DNA of 64,000 nucleotides from CAYLHF01 sp964383365 (GTDB lineage: Bacteria; Bacteroidota; Rhodothermia; Rhodothermales; UBA10348). Both the position numbers and the translations under genes were made by a program. This document shows positions 44,600 through 53,135 of the stretch, piece after piece; the first letter of the stretch is position 1; each line of letters opens with the position of its first letter. Under the pieces are notes generated by a model, which had not been told where the DNA came from, searched no databases, and saw nothing but the letters and a program-made list of their open reading frames with translations. The stretch is from contig CAYLHF010000002.1 of NCBI GenBank assembly GCA_964383365.1, forward strand, positions 62,001 through 126,000, in the 5' to 3' direction.

Positions 44600-45430
44600 A
44601 TGGCTATTTCAGCAAAAGATGTAAAGAAACTGCGCGACAAAACCGGTGTCGGCATGATGGACTGCAAGAAGGCCCTCGTCGAAACCGACGGCGACTTTGA
44701 CGCAGCAATTGACCTGTTAAGGAAAAAAGGACAAAAGGTCGCTGCCAACCGGGCCGACCGGGAAGCGAAGGAAGGGGTAATTGCAACCGCTTCGACAGAA
44801 GATGGTGCGACTGCCATCCTCGTAGAAGTGAATTGTGAAACAGACTTTGTGGCCCGGAACGATGATTTTCAGAGTTTTGCTCGATCCATCGCCGATCTGG
44901 TCCTGGAGAACCGCCCGGCTGATCGGGCTGCACTACTCCAACTGCCCTTCGCAGGAAACCCCTCTCTTGAGGATGCGCTCATCCAGATGACAGGAAAGAT
45001 CGGCGAAAAGATCGATGTCCGCAGGATGGTTGTAGCATCAAGCTCGTCCGGTAGCATCGTCTCCTATATCCATCCGGGTGCCCGTCTCGGCGTTCTGGTA
45101 GATATGTCTGGAAACGGGAATTTACAGTCGGTCGGCCGCGACGTAGCCATGCAAGTCGCCGCTCTTAATCCGGTGGCCACGTCCAGAGAGGATGTCCCGG
45201 ATGAAGTGAAGGAGAAAGAAATGCAGATCGCACGTGAGGCCGCCATCCTGGACGGCAAGCCCGAGCAGATTCTTGACCGGATCGCGACTGGTAAACTCGA
45301 ACGGTACTATAAGGACAACGTGCTGTTGGAGCAGCCGTTTGTGAAGGACTCCTCTCAGACGGTGACCCAAATGCTGACTGATTCTGGATCCACCGTATCA
45401 TCGTTCATCCGGTTTGCTCTCGGAGACTGA
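44600..45430 (+). CDS. tsf: Elongation factor Ts
   Basis: Guanine-nucleotide exchange factor for EF-Tu. 276 residues with the N-terminal UBA-like domain and signature LRDKTGVGMMDCKKAL, then EVNCETDFVARND. The core and C-terminal dimerisation part follow. It ends 22 bases before a strong intrinsic terminator, so rplM-rpsI-rpsB-tsf form one transcription block. Confidence 0.97.
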   Translation: MAISAKDVKKLRDKTGVGMMDCKKALVETDGDFDAAIDLLRKKGQKVAANRADREAKEGVIATASTEDGATAILVEVNCETDFVARNDDFQSFARSIADLVLENRPADRAALLQLPFAGNPSLEDALIQMTGKIGEKIDVRRMVVASSSSGSIVSYIHPGARLGVLVDMSGNGNLQSVGRDVAMQVAALNPVATSREDVPDEVKEKEMQIAREAAILDGKPEQILDRIATGKLERYYKDNVLLEQPFVKDSSQTVTQMLTDSGSTVSSFIRFALGD

Positions 45431-45451
45431 TCCTTCACTGTATCCAGCTTT

Positions 45452-45483
45452 AAGGGGGCTCGCAATTGCGAGCCCCCTTTTTT
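45452..45483 (+). terminator. Strong rho-independent terminator after tsf
   Basis: Perfect stem GGGGGCTCGC / GCGAGCCCCC (45454-45463, 45468-45477) around an AATT loop, extended by AA/TT, followed by six T residues (45478-45483). It ends the rplM-tsf operon before pyrH. Confidence 0.95.
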
Positions 45484-45650
45484 ATTACGCGTTGACGCCA
45501 GGCAAGTCTGTCGTTTCTGGTTGGACCCGATGGGAAGGTCGGCAATTCGATCAGCGGGCTCCCTTTCAAATTGATACTCATGTCCGTCGATTGTAGCTTG
45601 CTCTGATCTTTTGAGATCGTCTCTCCGATCATTTTCCTACCGAGGCTACT

Positions 45651-46409
45651 GTGCCTGAATCCTCCGAAAAAGACCCATCGTATCGGCGTATTTTGCTCAA
45701 GTTGAGTGGTGAAGCCCTGTTGGGTTCGAAATCCTACGGGATCGAACAGGAAGTGCTCGGGGGGTATGCTGCTCAGATTCGCGAAATCGTTCATTCGGGC
45801 ACCGAAGTCGCTCTCGTCATCGGGGGTGGGAATATCTTCCGGGGGGTCAACAATGCAACGACCGGTATGAAACGTGCTCATGCAGACTACATGGGCATGT
45901 TGGCCACGATGATCAATGCCATGGCGCTCCAGGACGCCCTCGAACTGGCCGGTCTTCAGACACGGCTTCAATCGGCGTTGAACATGGACGAGATCGCCGA
46001 GCCATTTATCCGGCGTCGGGCCATCCGGCACCTGGAAAAAGGACGAGTTGTTATCTTCGGTGCAGGAACAGGGAACCCCTACTTCACGACCGATACTGCA
46101 GCGGCTCTTCGCGCACTGGAAATAGACGCCGACGTACTTCTGAAGGGGACGCGGGTAGACGGCGTCTATTCGACCGACCCGGAGAAGGATACATCGGCCG
46201 TTAAATACGACCGTATCCACGGGTCGGACGTTATTCGCCGGGATCTGAGAGTGATGGATATGACAGCCTTTACGTTGTGTAAAGATTCGAGCATGCCCAT
46301 CATTGTTTTCAACATGAACATCCCCGGTAATCTGAAACAGATTGTCGCGGGCCAGGCGGCAGGGACACTCGTCCATTGGAACGACGCCGAGGCCGCACCG
46401 GTCTCCTGA
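45651..46409 (+). CDS. pyrH: UMP kinase
   Basis: Phosphorylates UMP to UDP with ATP; amino-acid-kinase fold. 252 residues with RILLKLSGEALLG, VIGGGNIFRGV, GTGNPYFTTDTAAALRA and the DGVYSTDPEKD block. The start is GTG at 45651 because no ATG is near. It follows the tsf terminator by about 170 bases and precedes frr by 36 bases. Confidence 0.96.
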   Translation: MPESSEKDPSYRRILLKLSGEALLGSKSYGIEQEVLGGYAAQIREIVHSGTEVALVIGGGNIFRGVNNATTGMKRAHADYMGMLATMINAMALQDALELAGLQTRLQSALNMDEIAEPFIRRRAIRHLEKGRVVIFGAGTGNPYFTTDTAAALRALEIDADVLLKGTRVDGVYSTDPEKDTSAVKYDRIHGSDVIRRDLRVMDMTAFTLCKDSSMPIIVFNMNIPGNLKQIVAGQAAGTLVHWNDAEAAPVS

Positions 46410-46445
46410 CCGGTCATTTCGTCAACAGAAATCAGTAGAACTACC

Positions 46446-47015
46446 ATGGTACACGAAGACCTGAAACTGATACTCGATGATGCGCGAGAGAGCATGGATC
46501 ACAGCATCGAGCATTTTATGCACGAACTGAGAAGTATCAGGGCCGGACGGGCAAACCCGAGTATGCTCGAAAACGTTCGGGTCGACTACTACGGATCGCA
46601 GACTCCGCTTGACCAGATGGCGAGTGTTAATGCCCCCCAACCGGACCTGATCCTTATCCAGCCGTGGGACAAAACCGTACTGGCAGATGTCGAGAAAGCT
46701 ATCCTGTCGGCCAATCTCGGACTTAATCCTTCGAACGACGGTACGTTTATCCGTCTGCCAGTCCCACCACTTTCTGAGGAACGTAGACGAGATCTGGTCA
46801 AGACCGTGAAATCCCGGGGGGAGGAGGCCAAGATCTCTCTTCGAAACGTCCGCCGTACGGCGAAAGAAATGATCAAGGCCACTCAGAAGGACGAGAATCT
46901 ACCCGAAGACATGGCCTATGAGAGCGAGGAAAAGTTGCAGAACCTCACGAATGAGTATGGCAAGAAAGTGGACGAGATGCTCGTCCACAAGGAAGCCGAG
47001 ATCATGGAAGTCTGA
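46446..47015 (+). CDS. frr: Ribosome recycling factor
   Basis: Splits post-termination ribosomes with EF-G. 189 residues with the family text HELRSIRAGRANPSMLENVRVDYYG, TPLDQMASV, PWDKTVLADVEKAI and RDLVKTVKSRGEEAK. The usual order rpsB-tsf-pyrH-frr is kept. Confidence 0.97.
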   Translation: MVHEDLKLILDDARESMDHSIEHFMHELRSIRAGRANPSMLENVRVDYYGSQTPLDQMASVNAPQPDLILIQPWDKTVLADVEKAILSANLGLNPSNDGTFIRLPVPPLSEERRRDLVKTVKSRGEEAKISLRNVRRTAKEMIKATQKDENLPEDMAYESEEKLQNLTNEYGKKVDEMLVHKEAEIMEV

Positions 47016-47116
47016 TTCTGTATTACGCAACGCTTCACGACGCACCGGATTATGCGCAGAAACATGTCGCCCGTGCGCGCATACTTGGATCTCTTTTTTC
47101 GAGGGAGATGAATACC

Positions 47117-47207
<91 letters not shown>

Positions 47208-47214
47208 ATGAGAC

Positions 47215-47248
47215 AAACCCCCGTCCGAAATCCGGACGGGGGTTTTTT
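47215..47248 (+). terminator. Strong rho-independent terminator after tRNA-Ser
   Basis: Stem CCCCCGTCCG (47218-47227) pairs with CGGACGGGGG (47233-47242), with a loop of five bases (AAATC). It is extended by AAA/TTT and followed by T residues to 47248. Confidence 0.93.
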
Positions 47249-47641
47249 AATTCGGGACCCGTTGGAAGCTCGCTTTCACACGGGGACGGAATTGAAAAAC
47301 CGGGAGGCGAGCGGAGCGAGCCGCATCTCGTACCGAAATTCACCGCTCCGCCCGGACGCATTTCTTTCGCCTTCCGAAACTGCTGGTTACCGTCGCTCTT
47401 CGACCTACGGAGCGGACCACCTATGCAGCGGCCTCCGACCAGGTCTTTGATTGCCAGCCTCACTCGATTCTACATGGCGAACCTCAATTGCGAAGCGCTC
47501 TGGAAGTAAGCCTGAATGAACTGAGTACCTATTAGGGCCGGTTCCGTATCTTTCACGTCGGCAACTGACGGTAGATATCATTCATCAGGCATCCTTTTCT
47601 GAAAAACCGGTGCCTCCTCAGAGAATCGAACGAACGCGCCC
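47249..47641. other. 393-bp intergenic region with no recognisable gene
   Basis: It lies between the tRNA terminator and yicC. An inverted-repeat-like stretch GCGAGCGGAGCGAGC lies near 47313. Only non-convincing ORFs cross it. It must include the yicC promoter near its right end. An unannotated small RNA is possible but unsupported. Confidence 0.4.
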
Positions 47642-48523
47642 ATGATCGCAAGCATGACAGGATTTGGCAGGGGTGAAGCCTCCGCCGCAGGATTTGAAGC
47701 GACCGTAGAGCTCAAGTCCGTCAACAGCCGCTACTGCGAAGTCAGTATTCGGTCACCGCGCAGTATCTCTGACAAAGACGGCGAAATACAGGCCGTCGTC
47801 AAGAAGGCGTTTGCCAGAGGCCGAATCAGTGTCCAGATTCAGGTTGAATCTCCCGCGGATAAGGAAACTGTCCTCACCCTCGATACTGAAGCCGTTGCCC
47901 GGTATCGGAATCTGCTCGGGTCCCTGAAGACGGCTGCCGGCGTCGACGAGCCTCTCACGTTGGATCACTTCCTTCGATACCCCGACATCTTTCTTGCGGC
48001 AGAAGAAGATACGGACCGCGCGCTTCACACGTGGGCTGCGGTATCCGAGGCGCTCGACGGCGCGTGTCGTACCATGCGGTCGATGCGTCTACAGGAGGGG
48101 AAGGCTCTTCAGACGGAACTCGAAGCCCGACTGGACGGAATTGAAAAAAGTCTTCTAATCGTGGAGAAAGAAGCTCCAGAACGCATCCCTCGCGCCCATG
48201 TCAGGCTCAGGACACGCCTCGAAGAGGTCATCACAGACGGCCGCATCGACAACGACCGGTTGGAATTTGAGATGGCCCTACTGGCCGACCGTCTGGATAT
48301 TCGCGAGGAATGTGTTCGCCTCCATTCGCACTTGAATCTATTCCGGGAGGCTATTTCCAGTGGCGATCCGATTGGGCGTAAACTGAATTTTCTATCCCAG
48401 GAAATGAATCGGGAGGTCAATACCATTGGTTCCAAAGCCAGCGACGCCGGACTGTCTCATGTGGTGGTGTCGATGAAGGAAGACCTCGAAAAGATCAGGG
48501 AACAGGTCGAGAACGTTGAGTAA
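47642..48523 (+). CDS. yicC: YicC/YloC family endoribonuclease
   Basis: 293 residues with the family opening MIASMTGFGRGE, an N-terminal domain containing ELKSVNSRYCEVSIRSP, and a C-terminal domain (DUF1732) with EFEMALLADRLDIREECVRLHSHL and KLNFLSQEMNREVNTIGSKA. Members are reported as RNA endonucleases. The gene overlaps gmk by 8 bases, a frequent neighbour pair. Confidence 0.93.
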   Translation: MIASMTGFGRGEASAAGFEATVELKSVNSRYCEVSIRSPRSISDKDGEIQAVVKKAFARGRISVQIQVESPADKETVLTLDTEAVARYRNLLGSLKTAAGVDEPLTLDHFLRYPDIFLAAEEDTDRALHTWAAVSEALDGACRTMRSMRLQEGKALQTELEARLDGIEKSLLIVEKEAPERIPRAHVRLRTRLEEVITDGRIDNDRLEFEMALLADRLDIREECVRLHSHLNLFREAISSGDPIGRKLNFLSQEMNREVNTIGSKASDAGLSHVVVSMKEDLEKIREQVENVE

Positions 48524-49100
48524 TTACGCGAATCCCTGCATCGTCGTACTGACGGCGCCGAGTGGGTCGGGCAAGACCAGTATCGCCCGGGCCTTACTCA
48601 AGCGCATTCCGGGGCTTCACTTCTCAGTTTCCGCTACGACGCGAAAAAAGCGCGATTCAGAAACCGACGGTGTCCACTATCATTTCCTCACGCTCGAAGC
48701 CTTCGAGAAAGCCCGTGACGAAGGACAACTCATCGAGTATGAAGAAGTCTATGACGGGTGCTGGTATGGCACGCTTCGAACCGAAATCGAAGATTCAGAT
48801 CCTTCCCGACCCGTTCTGTTGGACATCGATGTCGACGGAGCCGAACATATCAAGAGTCTCTTTCCGGATCATTCTCTGGCGCTGTTCATCCGCCCGCCGT
48901 CGCTTCATGTCCTGGAAAAGCGACTCCGTGGACGTGGCTCCGACGCAGAACCGGTCATCATTGAGAGACTCGAGAAGGCGAAGAGCGAACTGGCACGCGC
49001 GAACCGTTTTGACGTTGTCGTAGTAAACGATGATCTGAACGTAGCAGTCGATGAAGTGGCCCATCTCACAGCAATCTTCGTGAAGAATCAAGAGCAGTGA
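48516..49100 (+). CDS. gmk: Guanylate kinase
   Basis: GMP to GDP phosphorylation. 194 residues, P-loop VLTAPSGSGKTSIA, then SATTRKKRDSETDGVHYHF and DIDVDGAEHIK. The start is TTG at 48516, overlapping the yicC stop, since no ATG occurs near. Its stop overlaps the coaBC start (TGATG). rpoZ, which commonly follows gmk, is absent. Confidence 0.95.
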   Translation: MSNYANPCIVVLTAPSGSGKTSIARALLKRIPGLHFSVSATTRKKRDSETDGVHYHFLTLEAFEKARDEGQLIEYEEVYDGCWYGTLRTEIEDSDPSRPVLLDIDVDGAEHIKSLFPDHSLALFIRPPSLHVLEKRLRGRGSDAEPVIIERLEKAKSELARANRFDVVVVNDDLNVAVDEVAHLTAIFVKNQEQ

Positions 49101-50347
49101 TGCCTGACGCAATTGACAGACTGAACGGACGCAGAATCGTGCTGGGAATTTCCGGCGGAATCGCTGCCTACAAGACGGCCGAGCTTGTTCGCCTCTTCAA
49201 GAAAGCCGGTGCGGACGTACAGGTCGTCATGACCCCGAACGCCACGAAATTCGTGACACCATTGACGCTCGGGACGCTCTCGGAACGGGAGGTTTTCTCA
49301 GAGATATTTCCGGCAAATGAAGACGGAAGCTGGACCAAACACGTCCAGATAGGCCTCTGGGCAGATATTTACATCATCGCCCCGGCTACGGCCCAGACGA
49401 TGGCCAAGCTGGCGACGGGAATGTGCGACACGATGCTGACTGCCGTAGCCCTGACGGCGCGCTGCCCGATCCTGGTCTGTCCCGCCATGGATCACGACAT
49501 GTATGAGCATCCAGCGACAAGAACGAATATGGACACACTCCGGTCGATGGGTTATCATCTCATGGATGCGGATTTCGGTCCATTGGCGAGTGGGCTCGTC
49601 GGGCAGGGACGATTGCCCGAGGTGGAGTCTATCGGCGCCCGTGCAGTCGAAATCATGCAGGCAAGAGCCGACGAGCGATCCGGGCTCCTTTCAGGAAAAA
49701 CCGTCCTGGTGACTGCCGGACCGACGCGCGAGCGAATCGACCCGGTTCGGTACGTGACCAATCATTCGACCGGTACGATGGGGTACGAGATTGCGGCAGA
49801 GGCAGCGCGTCGCGGAGCGTCCGTTACGCTCGTCAGCGGCCCGACGGCGCTGGAGACACCCGAACACGTGCACCGAACCGACGTCGAATCAGCGGCAGAG
49901 ATGAACACGGCGGTACAGCGACATGCGGGCGCGGATATCATCGTCATGGCAGCTGCAGTGGCCGACTATGCACCGACCAGGATCGAATCGGCAAAAATAA
50001 AAAAGGGCGCAGACGCGCTCTCCATCAAGCTCGGTTCCACTACCGACATCCTGGCGGGAATCGGACAAACCAGGCGGTCCGATCAAGTTCTCGTCGGATT
50101 TGCGCTCGAAACAGACAACGGAGAAGAGAATGCCCGGACAAAGCTGGAGAAAAAGCATCTGGACTGGATCGTGCTGAACAATCCGGTAGAAGACGGCGCA
50201 GGATTCGGAACCGGCACCAACCGCGTCATTATCATCTCGAAATCAGGACCGGCTATTTCTCTTCCTGTCCTTGAGAAACCCGTGGTTGCAGAGACACTCC
50301 TGGATATCATTTCGGGAGTAGAATTACCGGATTTCTTACGCTCGTAA
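49100..50347 (+). CDS. coaBC: Bifunctional phosphopantothenoylcysteine decarboxylase / phosphopantothenate-cysteine ligase
   Basis: Two steps of coenzyme A synthesis. 415 residues. The N-terminal flavoprotein CoaC domain has GISGGIAAYKTAELVR, IAPATAQTMAKLATG and PAMDHDMYEHPAT (active-site Cys region and PAMxxxM motif). The C-terminal CoaB domain has VTAGPTRERIDPVRYVTNHSTGTMG and AAVADYAP. It starts by TGATG overlap with gmk; a GTG one codon earlier is possible. Confidence 0.95.
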   Translation: MPDAIDRLNGRRIVLGISGGIAAYKTAELVRLFKKAGADVQVVMTPNATKFVTPLTLGTLSEREVFSEIFPANEDGSWTKHVQIGLWADIYIIAPATAQTMAKLATGMCDTMLTAVALTARCPILVCPAMDHDMYEHPATRTNMDTLRSMGYHLMDADFGPLASGLVGQGRLPEVESIGARAVEIMQARADERSGLLSGKTVLVTAGPTRERIDPVRYVTNHSTGTMGYEIAAEAARRGASVTLVSGPTALETPEHVHRTDVESAAEMNTAVQRHAGADIIVMAAAVADYAPTRIESAKIKKGADALSIKLGSTTDILAGIGQTRRSDQVLVGFALETDNGEENARTKLEKKHLDWIVLNNPVEDGAGFGTGTNRVIIISKSGPAISLPVLEKPVVAETLLDIISGVELPDFLRS

Positions 50348-50433
50348 CAGTGAGCTTCGTCAGGCAGGAGGGCACCGGAGGTTGGTGTTTGTGTGGGGTG
50401 CGATGACAAGCTCGCACCAATCGTGAGGAAGTT

Positions 50434-50625
50434 GTGGAATCATCACGGTGTAGCCGTGCGAAAGTTGTTTATGGTTACCCTCCAGATGGCATGGCCGGAT
50501 CCGAGTGTGAGTCCTACATTCTCTTCACGGATTCGCATACGGCCGGTGACCGTTACGAACTCATGATGAGACCCCTCTTTGATCTCAGACCTGATCTCCT
50601 GATCGTCATCCGTACGCATGTCTGA
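50434..50625 (+). CDS. Possible small protein (63 aa) overlapping the UDG start
   Basis: Unrecognised. It would start at GTG 50434 (no ATG) and end with TGA at 50623-50625, eight bases inside the next gene. The middle to C-terminal part ESYILFTDSHTAGDRYELMMRPLFDLRPDLLIVI looks protein-like. The overlap resembles translational coupling. It may equally be non-coding; there is no other gene in 50348-50617. Confidence 0.25.
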   Translation: MESSRCSRAKVVYGYPPDGMAGSECESYILFTDSHTAGDRYELMMRPLFDLRPDLLIVIRTHV

Positions 50626-51508
50626 TAATCCTGTAACGCTGCTTCGCGAAGTTCGGACCATCGTAGAACAACAGATTTCTCTGTTCGGCCCGGTGGTTAT
50701 TTCAAATCCAGATGACTCTGACTCCATGCACCCCAATAAGTTGGCCGCCTCGGGTGCGGTAACAGCAATCGCCTCTCCGGATTCGATCAACATGCAGTCA
50801 ACCGGGCAGCAGCCTGTCGAGCCGGAACCAACCAACCGTCAGCAAACCGGGAAACCGGTCGAAAGATCGCCCTACGAACGCATTTCCGCGCTTGTAAAAC
50901 CGAACTCGCCCATGGCCGGAATGAATTCCCTCGACGAACTCAAGTCGTATGTGGAACAGACGGTTCTTATTCCCCTGGATAAAACGCGAATTAAACCTGT
51001 CTTTGGTGTCGGAAATCCTGATGCCGATCTGATGATCGTCGGCGAGGCGCCGGGTGCAGACGAGGACCGACAGGGAGAGCCCTTCGTAGGGAGAGCGGGC
51101 AAACTGCTCACCCAGATCATCGGGGCTATTGGATTTGCCCGCTCGGACGTATACATCGCTAACATTCTCAAGAGCCGTCCTCCGGACAACCGCAGGCCGG
51201 AGCCCGATGAGGTTCACGCTCATATTCCCATTTTATACAGGCAGATTGCCCTCATTAAGCCGAAACTATTGTTGTGCGTCGGTAAGACTGCAGGTACGTC
51301 TTTACTGAATATGAACACCTCTCTCAAAGAGTTGCGAGGAACGTTTCATGACTACCACGGACTGCCGGTTCTGGTCACATATCACCCGGCGGCACTCCTC
51401 AGGAATTCAAACTGGAAACGACCGACGTGGGAAGACGTTCAGCTTCTGCGTAAGAGATACGACGAACTGGGCGGACGTACTCCAATAGGTCCAGATTCTG
51501 AGTCCTGA
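50618..51508 (+). CDS. Uracil-DNA glycosylase family 4-like protein lacking Fe-S cysteines
   Basis: 296 residues. The N-terminal ~110 residues are variable and Pro/Gln-rich. The catalytic region begins FGVGNPDADLMIVGEAPGADED and continues GEPFVGRAGKLLTQII, ILKSRPPDNRRPEPDEV and VTYHPAALLRN, as in family 4 UDGs that remove uracil from DNA. Family 4 normally binds a 4Fe-4S cluster through four cysteines, one pair before the FGxGNP block and others after it. Here the equivalents are Ala/His (EVHAHIPI), and the only cysteine in the protein is in LLLCVGK. The Fe-S cluster therefore seems lost. Activity cannot be judged. It precedes dnaB by 48 bases. Confidence 0.8.
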   Translation: MSDNPVTLLREVRTIVEQQISLFGPVVISNPDDSDSMHPNKLAASGAVTAIASPDSINMQSTGQQPVEPEPTNRQQTGKPVERSPYERISALVKPNSPMAGMNSLDELKSYVEQTVLIPLDKTRIKPVFGVGNPDADLMIVGEAPGADEDRQGEPFVGRAGKLLTQIIGAIGFARSDVYIANILKSRPPDNRRPEPDEVHAHIPILYRQIALIKPKLLLCVGKTAGTSLLNMNTSLKELRGTFHDYHGLPVLVTYHPAALLRNSNWKRPTWEDVQLLRKRYDELGGRTPIGPDSES

Positions 51509-51556
51509 ACGCCCGTAATCACTGACTATAACCGATAAGACCCGGATATTTGTTAC

Positions 51557-53056
51557 ATGGAAGCCCCTTCCGGAGCCCGTATGCCCGTAGTCCCGAGACC
51601 CGATCTTCCCATTCCCGGAGGTCGCGTCCCGCCACAGGCAACCCAGGTTGAACAATCTGTTCTGGGTGCGATGCTCATCGAGCGAGAGGCGATTCCGAAG
51701 GTCATCGAGATTCTACCCGAAGACAGTTTCTATTCGGGCAAGCATACGCGAATCTATGTGGCCATGCTGAGCCTGTTCGAGCGGGGAAATCCCGTCGATC
51801 TGATAACGCTTTCCGATGAACTTAAGCGTCGGGGCGAGCTCGATGAGACGGGCGGAGTGTATTACCTGACCGAACTGACCACACAGGTGGCATCTGCGGC
51901 CAACGTGGAGTATCACGCCCGGATCATCGCCGAAAAGGCACTCCTTCGTGGAATGATCGAGACGATGACGAAGTTGATCGGACACGCGTACGATCCTTCG
52001 GCTGACGCGTTTGAACTTCTGGATCAGGCGGAGGGCGACATCTTCCGGATTTCCGATACCCAGTTGAGGAAATCCGCCTCGTCAATGAACGAGGTGCTGA
52101 AGGATACGCTTTCGAGATTGGAATCCATTCACGGCCGGGAGGGCGGTATTACCGGTGTACCGAGTGGATTCTCCCGTCTGGACCAGATGACGGGCGGGTG
52201 GCAGAATTCAGACCTTATTATCATCGCCGCCCGACCGTCGATGGGAAAGACGGCGTTCGCGCTGGCGGCGGCACGCAATGCGGCGCTGCATCCCGAGCAT
52301 CCGGCCGGAGTCGCCATTTTTTCTCTTGAGATGAGCGCACAGCAACTTGCGCAGCGGCTGCTCACCTCCGAAGCCCGCGTAGACGCTCAGGCAGCTCGTA
52401 CCGGCCGTCTGAGAGACGAAGACTGGCCCAAACTTGCGCGGGCCGCCGGGCGCCTGTCGGCAGCCCCGGTCTTCATCGACGATACACCGGGCCTTACCGT
52501 CCTCGAGCTCCGGGCCAAGTGTCGGCGCCTCAAAGCCGAGCATGATATCGGGCTGGTGGTTCTGGACTACATGCAGCTTATGCATGGCTCTGGGTTGCAT
52601 AAGAACTCGAATCGAGAGCAGGAAATCGCGCACATCTCGCGTTCCCTGAAATCGCTCGCAAAAGAGCTCGATGTCCCCGTTCTCGCCCTGTCCCAGCTCA
52701 GCCGGGCGGTAGAAACGCGCGGCGGAGACAAGAGACCACAACTCTCTGATCTGCGAGAATCGGGATCTATTGAACAGGATGCGGACGTCGTTGCTTTCAT
52801 TTATCGGGCAGAGCGCTACGGTATTTCCGTCGACGAAAACGGAAATTCCACAGAGGGACTGGCTGAAATTATTGTAGGGAAGCAACGAAATGGCCCCATT
52901 GGGGACGTGACGCTCGCCTTCGCAAAACAGCATGCACGGTTTGAAAATTTGACCACGTATTACGCTCCTACCGACTATGTCGAAACCGGGGAGACCCGCG
53001 AGATCGACGGCAACGAGCAGAAAGCTCTCCCACCCACGGACGGTGCCCCATTCTAG
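51557..53056 (+). CDS. dnaB: Replicative DNA helicase DnaB
   Basis: 499 residues. The N-terminal DnaG-interacting domain (about 20-120, QATQVEQSVLGAML) is followed by a linker and the RecA-type C-terminal domain. That domain has P-loop AARPSMGKTAFALA, Walker B LVVLDYMQLM and the ELSQLSRAVE-type arginine region (ALSQLSRAVETRGG, then SIEQDADVVAFIYR). No intein or insertion is seen. It is unusual that udg and a SpoIIE phosphatase flank it. Confidence 0.97.
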   Translation: MEAPSGARMPVVPRPDLPIPGGRVPPQATQVEQSVLGAMLIEREAIPKVIEILPEDSFYSGKHTRIYVAMLSLFERGNPVDLITLSDELKRRGELDETGGVYYLTELTTQVASAANVEYHARIIAEKALLRGMIETMTKLIGHAYDPSADAFELLDQAEGDIFRISDTQLRKSASSMNEVLKDTLSRLESIHGREGGITGVPSGFSRLDQMTGGWQNSDLIIIAARPSMGKTAFALAAARNAALHPEHPAGVAIFSLEMSAQQLAQRLLTSEARVDAQAARTGRLRDEDWPKLARAAGRLSAAPVFIDDTPGLTVLELRAKCRRLKAEHDIGLVVLDYMQLMHGSGLHKNSNREQEIAHISRSLKSLAKELDVPVLALSQLSRAVETRGGDKRPQLSDLRESGSIEQDADVVAFIYRAERYGISVDENGNSTEGLAEIIVGKQRNGPIGDVTLAFAKQHARFENLTTYYAPTDYVETGETREIDGNEQKALPPTDGAPF

Positions 53057-53135
53057 CATCCTGCACCGGCCTGACGGCCTGTATGCAGCAAAAGGATCAG
53101 AATACTGGCAACTGACCACTGTATCGCTTCGCCCC

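Noticed and set aside
44242..44817. Ala/Ser-rich minus-strand frame opposite the rpsB tail and tsf
   Set aside because: Low-complexity mirror of the Ala/Lys/Glu-coding tail of S2; antisense to two conserved genes.
45450..46376. A 308-codon minus-strand frame opposite pyrH
   Set aside because: It reads across the tsf terminator and is antisense to well-conserved UMP kinase sequence; not a gene.
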